NCBI GenBank assembly: GCA_016927755.1 | Contig: JAFGLZ010000106.1 | Coordinates: 1 to 53,023, forward strand | DNA from: Phycisphaerae bacterium | Lineage (GTDB): Bacteria; Planctomycetota; Phycisphaerae; UBA1845; JAFGLZ01 | DNA: 53,023 bases | Direction: 5' to 3' | Part shown: positions 1 to 9,327 of the stretch, piece after piece | How the letters are laid out: each line of letters opens with the position of its first letter | How positions within the stretch are numbered: position 1 is the stretch's first letter | The notes under the pieces: model-generated | Told to the model about the DNA's origin: nothing | What the model saw: only the letters and a program-made list of their open reading frames with translations | The model's database searches: none | Made by a program: the position numbers and the translations under genes

Positions 1-1021
1 CACTCAGATAGACTTCGTACTGGATGCAGCCGCCGCCGCTGAACTCCCACCGGTAGTCCCAGTCGGTCGTTCGGTAGATCTTCCACTTGCCGTTCTCGAG
101 GCGGGCATGATAGGCCTGCGTGTTGCCCTTTTCGTCGAACTTGTGGTAGCTGATGACGGGCCGAATCTTGCGGTCGAAACCGATCCGGTGGTTTCCGTTG
201 ATGATGCCGCCCTCGGGTGGGATCGGGTCGACGACCTCGGCCGTTGCGAGCGTGATGGGCAGTTCGAGCGGCGTGCCGCTGCTTTTCTCCCAGTGGATAA
301 GATCCTTGCTCCGTGCGTAGCAAAGGTCATGATTGCTCTCGCAGCCGCCGCGATCGCGCCAGACCCACGCGAGATGATAGAACCCATCCGGTCCGCGGAC
401 CGGGCCGTGGAGGTAGGCGTTCATCTTGCCCTGGCCGGAGGTCAGCGGCTGATCGAGCAGGCGCCGCCACGTCCGGCCACGGTGGTCGTAGACGTTGTAG
501 ATCTGGTCACCGTCGCCGCTGCGACCGGTCCGGTACGTGAACAGCAGCTCGTTGTTCGGCCCCCGCAGGAAGCGGGGATAGGTACACTTGGTCTCGTCCT
601 TGCCGACCATGACCGGCACCCGCTCGATGCTGTGGATGTCCAGGGGGCGGGTCGATCGGAAGTAGACCAGCGGGATGCAGTGCATGTTGCCGCTGATGTG
701 GATGTGCTCGTCGTCGTCGATGGTCATCGTGACGTAGTTGTGGGCGTCCCAGCCGATCTCCTGCGGCAGTCGGACGAAGTCCCATCGGTCCGAGTCGAGC
801 GTGCGGGCCGCCACCGTCATGCGTCGGTCGCCGTCGTAGAAGGCGATGAACTGCCGGTCGCCGTGATTCAGCAGCACGATGCCGACCTGGATGGCCGACC
901 AGGCCGGCGCGACGTCGATCACTCGATCGACGAGGAACTCCGGCTCGGCGGTTTCAGCGGGTTCTGCCAACACGACCATCAACATGCCTCCGATCGCGAG
1001 GCGGTAGGTTCTTCGACGCAT
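1..1021 (-). CDS. Secreted BNR-repeat (BNR_4-like) propeller protein, 3' end outside window
   Basis: This gene reads leftward from an ATG at 1021 and stays open for 340 codons to the window edge, so its C-terminus is missing. The N-terminus (MRRRTYRLAIGGMLMVVLA, then a small-residue region) looks like a signal peptide, so export is expected. The body contains NHGDRQFIAFYDGDRRM, HIHISGNMH, TYPRFLRGPNNEL, SYHKFDEKG and WDYRWEFSGGGCIQYEV. These match the BNR repeat-containing family (BNR_4 type), beta-propellers usually found among polysaccharide-degrading genes of planctomycetes and Bacteroidetes. The biochemical activity is not known from the sequence; a glycoside hydrolase or lyase role is inferred from the family and from the divergent GHL6 glycosidase starting at 1372. 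Confidence 0.82.
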   Translation of the reverse strand, partial: MRRRTYRLAIGGMLMVVLAEPAETAEPEFLVDRVIDVAPAWSAIQVGIVLLNHGDRQFIAFYDGDRRMTVAARTLDSDRWDFVRLPQEIGWDAHNYVTMTIDDDEHIHISGNMHCIPLVYFRSTRPLDIHSIERVPVMVGKDETKCTYPRFLRGPNNELLFTYRTGRSGDGDQIYNVYDHRGRTWRRLLDQPLTSGQGKMNAYLHGPVRGPDGFYHLAWVWRDRGGCESNHDLCYARSKDLIHWEKSSGTPLELPITLATAEVVDPIPPEGGIINGNHRIGFDRKIRPVISYHKFDEKGNTQAYHARLENGKWKIYRTTDWDYRWEFSGGGCIQYEVYLS

Positions 1022-1288
1022 CCCGACCTTTCCAATCGTGCCCTGCCGCGGCACCCCGCTCCGGTGGTCCTGCCGGTGACCGATCCCGGGCTGGGCACGC
1101 GACGGCTTCTGACCATTCCGTCTCAGTCTAGAGCCGACCCCCCGGTGATGCAACCTTAGCCATTTAGGTAACTTCCGGCCATTGATGGCGGATGGCTCGG
1201 CTCTGTCCGGGGCGCGGGTCTCATACCGCGCGGCGGCATCTCGGCACGGGAGGAGCCCTGCGGTCCGGGCTGCAGGGCGACAACAATC

Positions 1289-1316
1289 TTGCCCTCGGCG
1301 AAATCCCTGCCATAAT
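1289..1316 (+). promoter_or_regulatory. Candidate sigma70-like promoter for the GHL6 gene
   Basis: TTGCCC at 1289-1294 and CATAAT at 1311-1316 are separated by 16 bp and lie about 55 bp before the ATG at 1372. The rest of the 350-bp divergent region (1022-1371) holds no convincing gene or repeat. The assignment rests only on similarity to the TTGACA/TATAAT consensus. Confidence 0.3.
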
Positions 1317-1371
1317 ACCGTCTCTCGCCTCTGCTCGATGGGAAGAGGATAACCCCGTTAGGAGAACGTCG

Positions 1372-3354
1372 ATGAGCGACTTCAATGACCACTGGCGGAT
1401 GATCCATTTCGACTTCCATATGCCGGATTTTGTCGAGGGGGTCGGGGAGGCCGCCGACTTCGAGGCCATTGTCGAGTCGCTCAGGGAGGCCAACGTCAAC
1501 GGGATCGCCATCTTCACCAAGGGTCATTACGGTAACGCGACGTATCCCACCAAGATGGGCAACGCCCACCCGAACCTCGGGAGGGACCTGGTTGGTGGTA
1601 TGACGGATGCCTGCAAGCGCGCCGGCATGCTGGTGCGGCTGTACTACAGCGCCGCCATCGACGAGCGAGTCAAGCGGGAACATCCGGACTGGATGCGCCG
1701 CAACGCCGCCAGCGAGATCGGTTCGTTCGTCTGCTTCAATGGCCCGTACGTGACCGAGTTGGCCGAGCCGCAGATTCGTGAGATCGCCCAGCGATACGAG
1801 TTCGACGAATTCTTCTTCGACTTTGCCGCGAACGCCAACCTGGCGCCATGCTACTGCAATCACTGCCGCAAGGCCTACCGGGACGCCTTCGGCGCCGACC
1901 TACCCGCGAGCACGAATGATGCGGACTGGGAGCGCTATGCGGCGTGGTTCCGCGACGTCGGCTACGACTTCGAGCGCCGTATGGCCGCGGCGATCCACGA
2001 GTATCGTCCGGACGTCCGCGTCGGCTACAACTGGGCCTACTCGACGCGGATGCCCGAACCGCCCCGCGACTACGTGGGCTACCTGACGATGGACCCGGCC
2101 CCGAACGTCCTGAACTACAGCCTCGAGGGTCGGTATCTGTCCACGCTCAACAGGCCTTACGAGATTATGACGCAGCGCTTCATCGAGCACTGGGGCGACT
2201 GGACGATGAAGCCGGTCAACGTGCTCCGGCAGGAGTTCGCGACCGTGCTGGCCAACGGCGGGAACTGCATTCTGGGCGACAAATTCCACCCGGACGGCAC
2301 GATCGATCCGGCGATCTACAAGCGCGTGGCCGGTTTGTACGACTTCGTCGCGCGTCGCGAGCGCCTTATCCGGGACGCCAAGCCGGTTCCGAGCATTGCC
2401 GTGCTCCACAGCGCCAGCACCTTCTACGGCACCGGCTCGCGGCTCTTCAGCAACGAGCACGCCCTGGCCAAGCTCCGCGGCGCGCACAAGATGCTCGTCC
2501 AGAGCAACGAGCACTTCAACGTGATCAACGAGCGGACGCTTCGCGACACGATCGACGCGTACGGGTGCGTGATCCTGCCGGAGCAGGAGGTCCTCGCCCC
2601 GGAGACGACGTCAGCGCTGTACGACTACGTGGTCAACGGCGGGACGCTCATCGCGTCGTATCCGTTCCCCCGCGAGCTGGACACGCTGTTCGGGCTCGAG
2701 TTCGAGGCCCCGGCCGAATCCCAGTGGGGCTACATCGGCGAGATGGTCAAGTCTCTCCGGCGCAACGTCTGCAACATGCCGTTGGTCGTCCACGGGCAGT
2801 TCGGGAAGTTCGACGTCCTCCGGGCCCAGCCGCTAGCGGCCCACGTCGAGCCGTACCCGGTCAGGGGCTTCATCGCCTACAACTGGCAGGAGCCGCCGCC
2901 TCACCGGCCGAGTGGTTTCCCCGCGATCAGTACGAACGTCATGGGCAAGGGTCGGGGCGTCGCGATCGCCGGGCCGATCTTCTCGTCTTACGCTCGACAC
3001 GACTATCCCGAGCTTCGCAAGCTCGTGGCCAACCTGCTGAACCTGACGATGATCGAAAAGCGTCTGTCGGTGACGGCGCCGCCCTGCGTGGAGGTCACGC
3101 ACTGGCGTCGCGACCGCACGGACCTGATCCACCTGGTCAACACCCGGGTGGAGAACCAGCTCGATCGGCAGTGGGCGGTCAGCGAGGCGCCGGTCCCCGT
3201 GGAGGGGATCCGCGTGGCCCTGCAGCGATCCCGGCGTCCCAAGACGGTGGTGCTCAGACCGCAGGGCCGACGATTGAAGTTCGCGTACCGGGGCGGGCGC
3301 GTCCAGTTCATCGTGCCGCGCGTCAAGACTCACGTGTGCGTGGTGGTCAAATAG
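1372..3354 (+). CDS. GHL6-type glycoside hydrolase with GH42-like trimerisation domain
   Basis: The protein has 660 residues from an ATG preceded by AGGAGA; the frame is open further upstream, but that part lacks family similarity and a better Shine-Dalgarno. The N-terminal half (WRMIHFDFHMPDF, IFTKGHYGNATYPTKMG, LVRLYYSAAID, FDEFFFDFAAN, CYCNHCRKAYRDAFG) fits hypothetical glycosyl hydrolase family 6, a TIM-barrel clan related to alpha-L-fucosidases. DEFFFDF is the likely nucleophile strand. From about residue 340 a Rossmann-like domain (PSIAVLHSASTFYG, GCVILPEQEVL, VNGGTLIASYPF) resembles the beta-galactosidase trimerisation domain, followed by a beta-rich C-terminus. No signal peptide is evident, so it may act in the cytoplasm on imported oligosaccharides. 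The substrate is unknown. Confidence 0.78.
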   Translation: MSDFNDHWRMIHFDFHMPDFVEGVGEAADFEAIVESLREANVNGIAIFTKGHYGNATYPTKMGNAHPNLGRDLVGGMTDACKRAGMLVRLYYSAAIDERVKREHPDWMRRNAASEIGSFVCFNGPYVTELAEPQIREIAQRYEFDEFFFDFAANANLAPCYCNHCRKAYRDAFGADLPASTNDADWERYAAWFRDVGYDFERRMAAAIHEYRPDVRVGYNWAYSTRMPEPPRDYVGYLTMDPAPNVLNYSLEGRYLSTLNRPYEIMTQRFIEHWGDWTMKPVNVLRQEFATVLANGGNCILGDKFHPDGTIDPAIYKRVAGLYDFVARRERLIRDAKPVPSIAVLHSASTFYGTGSRLFSNEHALAKLRGAHKMLVQSNEHFNVINERTLRDTIDAYGCVILPEQEVLAPETTSALYDYVVNGGTLIASYPFPRELDTLFGLEFEAPAESQWGYIGEMVKSLRRNVCNMPLVVHGQFGKFDVLRAQPLAAHVEPYPVRGFIAYNWQEPPPHRPSGFPAISTNVMGKGRGVAIAGPIFSSYARHDYPELRKLVANLLNLTMIEKRLSVTAPPCVEVTHWRRDRTDLIHLVNTRVENQLDRQWAVSEAPVPVEGIRVALQRSRRPKTVVLRPQGRRLKFAYRGGRVQFIVPRVKTHVCVVVK

Positions 3355-3436
3355 GACGCCGCGCGATCGCCGAGCGCACATCCTCGGATCGAGGATCGCG
3401 CCGCCGTCCGATATCCCCCAATGTCATGGAGGACCG

Positions 3437-5596
3437 ATGCAGTCCGGAAGCACCACCAAGCCAGACGATCTGCTCTCAGACTTGACCCCGCCGCAGGCCG
3501 AGGCGGTGCGGCACAAAGACGGCCCGCTGTTGGTTCTGGCCGGCGCGGGCAGCGGCAAGACGCGGACCATCACCCGGCGCGTCGCCTACCTCGCCAGGAC
3601 GGGCGTCAACCCGCGGCATATCCTGGCGATCACGTTCACCAACAAGGCTGCCAATGAAATGCGAGAGCGGATCGCCGCGACGGGCGTGGCGCGCGGCGCG
3701 ACCGTGTGCACGTTCCATTCCCTGTGCGCCCGGCTGCTCCGCGAGTACGCCGAGGCCGCGGGGCTGGCGTCGACGTACTCGATCTTCGACCAGTCGGACC
3801 GGCTGAAGGTCATCCGCGAGGCCGTCGCCAAGGCCGAGCTCGCCGCCGACAACTTCACGCCCTCCAACGTCGAGCCGGCCATCAGCCGGGCCAAGAACGA
3901 GCTGAAGACGGCCGAGACCTTCGCCGCGGAGGCGTCGGAGTGGTCGGCCCGGACGATCGCCCGCATCTACACCGCCTACGAGAAGCTCATGGCCGAGCAG
4001 AACGGCCTGGACTTCGACGACCTGCTCATGCGGACGGCGCTGCTCCTGCGAAACGACGAGCAACTCCGCGACGAGCTGGAAGACCGGTTCCGCTACGTTC
4101 TGATCGACGAATATCAAGACACGAACCACGCCCAATACGTCATCGCCCGGGAGTTGACGCGGAAGCGCCAGAACCTCTGCGCTACCGGCGATCCGGACCA
4201 GAGCATCTACGCGTGGCGCGGGGCGGACATCAGCAACATCATGGACTTCGAGCGCGACTACCCGGACGCCAAGGTGGTCCGCCTCGAGCAAAACTACCGC
4301 TCGACCAAGGCCATTCTCTCCGCCGCGAGCGAGCTGATCTCCGCTAACCGCATGCGGAAGCGCAAGGGTCTGTGGACCGAGAACCCCGAGGGCGACAAGG
4401 TCCGCGTGATGGAATGCCAGGACGCCGAGGACGAGGCCGAGTTCGTCGCCGAGACGATCACCGAGATGCGGCGCGACCGGTCCCTGAGCGATTTCGCGAT
4501 CTTCTACCGCGTCAACGCCATGACCCGCGTGCTGGAGGAGGCACTCCGGCGGGAGGGCATTGCCTACCAGATCGCCCGGGGCGTCGAGTTCTACAGCCGC
4601 AAGGAGATCAAGGACGCGCTGGCCTACCTCCGCGTGATCGTCAATCCCGCCGACGAGGTCGCGCTGCTGCGGATTATCAACGAGCCGACGCGCGGGATCG
4701 GTAAGACCAGCGTCGACCGACTGGTGGCCCAGGCGCGGGCGAGCGGCAAGACGGTGCTCGAGACCGCGGGCGAGGCGGACAAATACGACGTGCTGAAGCG
4801 GGCCTCGGGCAAGATCAAGGCCTTCGCCGAGATGGTTCGGCGGTGGCAGTCGCAGCCGCTGGCCCCGGTGCGTCCGATCCTCGAGGACATGCTGCTCGAC
4901 TCGGGGATGCAGGCCGAGCTCGACAAGGCTGGCGTCGATAGCGATCAAGCGGCCAACGTGGCCGAACTCATCACCGCCGCCGCCGAATACGACGATACGC
5001 ACGAGGACGGCGGTCTGGCCGAGTGGCTTCAGGAAATCAGCCTGGTCAGCGACGTGGACGGGATCGACGATTCGGTCGGTTCGGTGACGCTGATGACGCT
5101 GCACGCGGCCAAGGGGCTGGAGTTTCCGGTGGTGTTCATCATCGGCCTGGAGGACGGGCTGCTGCCGCATGGCCGCGCGACGATCCCGGGCGCCGAACCC
5201 GACGAGATGGAGGAGGAACGCCGGCTCTGCTTCGTCGGAATGACCCGGGCCCGTGAGGTCTTGACGCTGAGTCGCGCCCGGTATCGCATGCTCCGCGGCG
5301 TGACCGAGCGAATGACGAAATCGCGGTTCCTCGAGGAGCTGCCGCGGGGCGAGATCCTGTCCGAATCGCGGCAGCGCGACGACGAGGACGATTTCAACGA
5401 GTGGTCGCAGGCGCCGGCCGGCGAGTTCTCGCGGCTTCGCGCGGGTCAGTTGATCCGCCATCCGATGTTCGGGTTCGGGCGGCTCCTGTGGGTGGACCCT
5501 CTCGGGCAGCGGACCCGCGCGGGCGTGCGTTTCAATACTGGTGTTGAAAAAACGCTCGTGTTGGAATATGCAAAGATAGAAGTGATCAAGGAATAG
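3437..5596 (+). CDS. pcrA: ATP-dependent DNA helicase PcrA/UvrD (superfamily 1A)
   Basis: The 719-residue protein has the full SF1A motif set: Q-motif region LTPPQAEAV, Walker A GAGSGKT (residues 36-42), Ia TFTNKAANEMRER, II DEYQDTN (Asp about 224), III GDPDQSIYAWRGAD, IV NYRSTKAI, V TLHAAKGLEFPVVF and VI RRLCFVGMTRAR. The last 55 residues (RAGQLIRHPMFGFGRLLWVD to the end) form the Tudor-like tail that in PcrA/UvrD contacts RNA polymerase. Length matches PcrA (about 720). It unwinds DNA 3'-5' in nucleotide excision and mismatch repair and in removing stalled complexes. The ATG follows GGAGG. It precedes pgi by 31 bp, so the two may be co-transcribed. Confidence 0.95.
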   Translation: MQSGSTTKPDDLLSDLTPPQAEAVRHKDGPLLVLAGAGSGKTRTITRRVAYLARTGVNPRHILAITFTNKAANEMRERIAATGVARGATVCTFHSLCARLLREYAEAAGLASTYSIFDQSDRLKVIREAVAKAELAADNFTPSNVEPAISRAKNELKTAETFAAEASEWSARTIARIYTAYEKLMAEQNGLDFDDLLMRTALLLRNDEQLRDELEDRFRYVLIDEYQDTNHAQYVIARELTRKRQNLCATGDPDQSIYAWRGADISNIMDFERDYPDAKVVRLEQNYRSTKAILSAASELISANRMRKRKGLWTENPEGDKVRVMECQDAEDEAEFVAETITEMRRDRSLSDFAIFYRVNAMTRVLEEALRREGIAYQIARGVEFYSRKEIKDALAYLRVIVNPADEVALLRIINEPTRGIGKTSVDRLVAQARASGKTVLETAGEADKYDVLKRASGKIKAFAEMVRRWQSQPLAPVRPILEDMLLDSGMQAELDKAGVDSDQAANVAELITAAAEYDDTHEDGGLAEWLQEISLVSDVDGIDDSVGSVTLMTLHAAKGLEFPVVFIIGLEDGLLPHGRATIPGAEPDEMEEERRLCFVGMTRAREVLTLSRARYRMLRGVTERMTKSRFLEELPRGEILSESRQRDDEDDFNEWSQAPAGEFSRLRAGQLIRHPMFGFGRLLWVDPLGQRTRAGVRFNTGVEKTLVLEYAKIEVIKE

Positions 5597-5627
5597 GATC
5601 GGTCTGCCCCTGTCTGGAGGCAATGAC

Positions 5628-7046
5628 ATGTCGGAATCCGAGAACGTCATCCGGCTCTACTACAAGAACGTCACCGCCGACGTCGTCGGTCCGGACCACG
5701 GCCTGACCGAGGACGAACTCAACGAGGCTCGCGAACAGATCCGCCAGATCGTGCCCGACATCGAGGAAGAGCGAAGCCGGGGCGAGCACCGGTATCGCGA
5801 TCTTCCGTACGACGAGGAGATGCTCAGGCGGGTGCAGGCTGCCTGCGACGCGCGGCGCCAGGGATGCGAGACGCTGGTGGTCTGCGGAATTGGGGGATCC
5901 GCCCTGGGAAACATCGCCCTCCAGACCGCGCTGAACCCCTACACGTACAACCTGCTGCCGCCGGCCAAGCGCGGTGGGCCGCGACTCTTCGTGATGGACA
6001 ACGTCGACCCGATGCAATTCGGCGCATTGCTTGATCTGATCGAGGACGATCTGGACTCGACGCTGTTCAACGTCATCAGCAAGTCGGGCGAGACGGCCGA
6101 GACGGCGGCGCAGTTCCTGATCGTTCGCGACATGCTCAAGCAGCGGCTTGGCCCGAGCGGTCCGAAGGACAAGATCCTGGTCACGACCGACGCGGCCAAG
6201 GGCACGATGCGGCAGATCGTCGACGCGGAGGGCTACGAGTCGCTGTCCGTGCCGGACGGCGTGGGCGGGCGGTTCAGCGTTCTCTCGGCCGTGGGGCTGT
6301 TCAGCGCGGGCATGTGCGGCATCGACGTAGCGGGGCTGCTCAAGGGCGCCGCGGCGATGGACGAGCGGGTGAAGGTCCCCACGCTCGATGAGAATCCGGC
6401 GGCCCTGATCGCCGCGATCCATACGCAGATGTACCACCGCAACAAGCGGCTGCACGTGATGATGCCGTACAGCTATCACCTCAAGGACTTGGCCGACTGG
6501 TATCGCCAGTTGTGGGCCGAGAGCCTGGGCAAGCAGAAGTCCAAGTTCAAGATGGGCGTGTTCGTCGGGCCGACGCCGATCAACGCCCTTGGCGCCACCG
6601 ACCAGCACTCGCAGGTGCAGCTCTATCGCGAGGGCCCGAACGATAAGGTCTTTACGCTCCTGGCCGTCGAGCGGTTCGATCGCCAGGTGTCGATCCCCGC
6701 GGCCGACGCCGTCGTCGACGACATGTCCTACCTGGGCGAGCAGGAGATGGGAACGCTCCTGAACAACGAGCGGATCGCCACGGAGCAGGCCCTGATCACG
6801 AGCAAGCGTCCGACGCTGTCGATCCGCTTCCCGAGCATCACGGCCGAGACGGTCGGTCAGTTCATCTATCTCTACGAGGCGGCCACCACCATCGCCGGGC
6901 GACTCCTGGGCATCAACGCCTACGACCAGCCCGCCGTCGAGCTGGGCAAGCAATACACGTTCGCCCTCATGGGTCGAACCGGCTTCGAGGACACGGCCAA
7001 GGAGCTACGGGCCAAGCTTGGCGACGTGGGCAAGTACCTCGTCTGA
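5628..7046 (+). CDS. pgi: Glucose-6-phosphate isomerase
   Basis: The 472-residue enzyme is expected to interconvert glucose-6-phosphate and fructose-6-phosphate in the cytoplasm. Diagnostic stretches are CGIGGSALGNIALQTAL (phosphate/sugar binding), SKSGETAETAAQFLI (SIS domain) and LGATDQHSQVQLYREGP, which carries the active-site glutamine/histidine signature, with GKQYTFALMGRTGF near the C-terminus. Length fits the shorter bacterial Pgi class (about 450) rather than the 550-residue E. coli type. The ATG is preceded by GGAGG at good spacing. It is the only central glycolytic gene here and probably shares a transcript with pcrA just upstream. It ends 199 bp from the convergent bioD. Confidence 0.95.
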   Translation: MSESENVIRLYYKNVTADVVGPDHGLTEDELNEAREQIRQIVPDIEEERSRGEHRYRDLPYDEEMLRRVQAACDARRQGCETLVVCGIGGSALGNIALQTALNPYTYNLLPPAKRGGPRLFVMDNVDPMQFGALLDLIEDDLDSTLFNVISKSGETAETAAQFLIVRDMLKQRLGPSGPKDKILVTTDAAKGTMRQIVDAEGYESLSVPDGVGGRFSVLSAVGLFSAGMCGIDVAGLLKGAAAMDERVKVPTLDENPAALIAAIHTQMYHRNKRLHVMMPYSYHLKDLADWYRQLWAESLGKQKSKFKMGVFVGPTPINALGATDQHSQVQLYREGPNDKVFTLLAVERFDRQVSIPAADAVVDDMSYLGEQEMGTLLNNERIATEQALITSKRPTLSIRFPSITAETVGQFIYLYEAATTIAGRLLGINAYDQPAVELGKQYTFALMGRTGFEDTAKELRAKLGDVGKYLV

Positions 7047-7245
7047 TCACCGCGGCGAGTTGCCAACCGCCCGTAACGCAGGCTTCGGACCTACCCCCGA
7101 GGGGTCGTCTTAACGCGATTGGAGCCCAGACCTGCCTTCCGCGAGTTGCTTTGCTTTCTCATTCGGAGTCGTGAGAGGAATACAGCAGTCCGGCCCGGGG
7201 ACGGACCGGCTCCGTCGTAGTTGACGCATCCTCCGCGGCATCGGG

Positions 7246-7977
7246 TCATTCCGGGAGGTCTCTCCCCCCCAACGAGAGTCGACCAAGCGCGTCGAGCACC
7301 TTGGGGCCGATCTTGCCCGTCTTGACGTTGGTGTGGTCGTCGTGGGGGACGACGGCGGGGGCGTTGGTTCTGGCGCATTGGGCGATCGTCGTGGGGTTGG
7401 TCTCTTCGGCGAGGGTGGGGGTCTTGTCGTTGTAGTCGTTGAGGACGACGCCGGCGATGCTCAGATTGCGGGCCTTGGCGGCTTCGATCGTCAGGAGCAC
7501 GTGGTTGACCGTGCCGCGATCGCTCGGGGCGACGATGAGCAGGCCGAGGCCGAGTTCGACGGCCAGGTCGGCGAGCGTTCGCTTGCGCTCGAGCGGCGTT
7601 AGCAATCCGCCGACGCCCTCGACGATGACGACGTCGGCGTCGTGACAGACCTGCGTGTAGGCGTTCCAGAGGCGCTCCCAGTCGATAGGCGCTCGGACGT
7701 GCTCGGCGGCGGCCATCGGCGTGAGGTCCTGGCGGTAGCAAATCGGGTTGATCACGTCGAGGGGCAGGTCGGCCCCGGCGCAGAACGCCAGGCACTCGGC
7801 GTCGTCGCTCATGAGCCCGATGCGGACGCGGTGCGTGCAGCCGGTGGCGATCGGCTTGAAGACGCCGACACGCAGCCCCTGCTCGCGCCATCGCATGGCC
7901 AGCCCGGCGCCGATGACGGTCTTTCCGACGCCGTAGTCGGTGCCGGTGACGAAGACCCCGGGGATCTGTCGCGCCAT
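7246..7977 (-). CDS. bioD: ATP-dependent dethiobiotin synthetase
   Basis: The start chosen is the ATG at 7977 (MARQIPGVFVTGTDYGVGKT), preceded by AGGAG. The frame continues upstream only through intergenic repeat sequence, so a longer start is not credible. The 243-residue product has the P-loop GTDYGVGKT (canonical GTDTxVGKT), the substrate-lysine segment VFKPIATG, VVIVEGVGGLLTPL and LIVAPSDRGTVNHVLLTIEA. BioD carboxylates 7,8-diaminononanoate with ATP and CO2 to close the ureido ring of dethiobiotin, the penultimate step of biotin synthesis. No other bio genes are in the window. The upstream SAM hydrolase-like gene is separated by 315 bp containing a dispersed repeat, so they may not form an operon. 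Confidence 0.9.
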   Translation of the reverse strand: MARQIPGVFVTGTDYGVGKTVIGAGLAMRWREQGLRVGVFKPIATGCTHRVRIGLMSDDAECLAFCAGADLPLDVINPICYRQDLTPMAAAEHVRAPIDWERLWNAYTQVCHDADVVIVEGVGGLLTPLERKRTLADLAVELGLGLLIVAPSDRGTVNHVLLTIEAAKARNLSIAGVVLNDYNDKTPTLAEETNPTTIAQCARTNAPAVVPHDDHTNVKTGKIGPKVLDALGRLSLGGRDLPE

Positions 7978-8082
7978 CAGCACTGGCTCCTGGAGACGTG
8001 CGACGGAGAGATCAAGCCGTCTGCACCGGAGATCGAACCGTTCTTCGGCTTCGAGGAGGGGAATGGGGCGGCGTGGTACGGG

Positions 8083-8232
8083 CATGGGACGGGCCACGGG
8101 TCCGCGGAAGGGTACATCGATGGGGATCGGTGCATTCCACCGGTTCGTGGCCGGCTCGGACGGCACGGTCTTCCGCCGCGGACCCATGCCACCCACGGCG
8201 GGAGTTCACGGGCAAGATGCCCGTGCCACGAG
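8083..8232. repeat. Dispersed intergenic repeat, copy 1, ending in a perfect hairpin
   Basis: About 115 bp beginning CATGGGACGGGCCACGGG and running to GCGGACCCATGCCACCC recurs with moderate divergence at 49240-49350. Both copies share the cores CCACGGGTCCGCGGAAGGGT and CGGACCCATGCCACCC. The segment ends in the stem-loop CACGGGC-AAGAT-GCCCGTG (8207-8225), a 7-bp stem with a 5-nt loop. Related hairpins sit at 25022-25040, 26681-26699 and 49378-49395. It fills the 315-bp bioD upstream region (7978-8292), where I see no gene. It resembles a REP/MITE-like non-autonomous element; mobility is inference. Confidence 0.72.
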
Positions 8233-8292
8233 GGGAGAGCCGTCCGATCGGAGCGGTCGACGCTTAGCGGGTCTTCAGGCATGGGGCGTTCT

Positions 8293-9081
8293 TCACTCGA
8301 CGACGACGGGCGTGCCGATACCGGCGCCGAGGGTCTTTGCGGCGCTACCCTGGTTGACGGCGATCTCGAGGTTGCCGATGCTTCCGATCAGGGCCAGTAT
8401 ATCGTTGGGCTCGACCTGGCCGTACGCTTGTCGGACCGGGCCGACGTCCTTGCCGTCGATCAGGACACGGGCGTGCGGACGGGCGATGAAGGTCGGTCCG
8501 AGGTCGTCGCGCGTCAGGTTCGTCACGAGATTTCCGAAGCCATCGACGTAGACGATCTCACCGCGCATCGACCGGTCGGGCCGTCGCTCGGGCAGGGGCA
8601 GATCGAGCATCTCCATCTTGTCCGTCGCCGGACCGATCTCCGTCAGTCGCTTGCCGCCGCTGAGGTGCGCGGCGACGGGCGCCATGACGTCCCTGCCGTG
8701 GAAGGTGCTTGACGGTTCGGACGTGGCGAACAGGCCGCGATTCGCCACTTCCCTGAGGGTCTCGAGCGGCACGTCCCGCTGGAGGAACGAGAGGACGCCG
8801 TTGTCCGGGCAGATGACCAACTGGCGGAGGTATTGCGCGGCGATGATCCGTCTTGACGTGCCGACGCCGGGATCCACCACGACGACGTGGATCGTCCCTC
8901 GCGGGAAGTACGGCAACGTCTGTCTGATGATGAAGGCGGCCATGAGGACGTTGTGGGGATCGATGTGGTGGGTCACGTCGACGATCGTCGTCTTTGGGGC
9001 GATCTGGAGGATGACGCCTTTCATGGCGGCGACGTAGTGGTCTCGCTGCCCGAAGTCCGTTGTCAGCGTTACGATTGCCAT
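8293..9081 (-). CDS. SAM hydroxide adenosyltransferase (DUF62 family)
   Basis: The 262-residue protein starts with MAIVTLTTDFGQRDHYVAAMKG, the TDFG motif typical of the DUF62/SAM-halogenase superfamily. It continues with VVVDPGVGTSRR, VICPDNGVLSFL, STFHGRDVMAPVAAHLSGG and VDGFGNLVTN. Family members hydrolyse S-adenosylmethionine to adenosine and methionine using a conserved Asp-Arg-His set; the Asp of DPGVG, a following Arg and the His of FHGRD are all present. Halogenating relatives (fluorinase, chlorinase) carry extra insertions that I do not see, so hydroxide addition is the expected reaction. A Shine-Dalgarno-like AAGGAAGGA precedes the ATG. Its physiological purpose is not established. 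It is divergent from the aldo-keto reductase relic at 9328. Confidence 0.9.
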   Translation of the reverse strand: MAIVTLTTDFGQRDHYVAAMKGVILQIAPKTTIVDVTHHIDPHNVLMAAFIIRQTLPYFPRGTIHVVVVDPGVGTSRRIIAAQYLRQLVICPDNGVLSFLQRDVPLETLREVANRGLFATSEPSSTFHGRDVMAPVAAHLSGGKRLTEIGPATDKMEMLDLPLPERRPDRSMRGEIVYVDGFGNLVTNLTRDDLGPTFIARPHARVLIDGKDVGPVRQAYGQVEPNDILALIGSIGNLEIAVNQGSAAKTLGAGIGTPVVVE

Positions 9082-9327
9082 CGCCTACGGATCCTTCCTT
9101 GCCGCCGGGTCGCGGCGCGCTCCATTATGGTGTGGCCCGGCGAGTTGTCAACGAAGGGGTTTGCCCGCCTGGCCGGCGGGTTTGATTTCCTTTCGCTGGC
9201 GGCTAGGCTAATTGGCTGCGAGCCGGCGTGTGGACCTCGACGGGCGTCCCGATGACGGGCGGCGGCGGGGAGTGAGGGAGGTCCCGGCGACAGGCCGCGG
9301 CCGCATGTTCTTCGGAGGCGTATTTCG

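Noticed and set aside
3476..5650. Long open frame on the minus strand opposite pcrA
   Set aside because: It mirrors the codon bias of the clear helicase gene on the plus strand and has no recognisable domain; high GC makes antisense frames long.
9164..9180. Hairpin CCCGCC-TGGCC-GGCGGG in the spacer between the SAM hydrolase and the aldo-keto reductase relic
   Set aside because: It lies in a divergent promoter region where no terminator is needed, and such GC dyads are frequent in this sequence.
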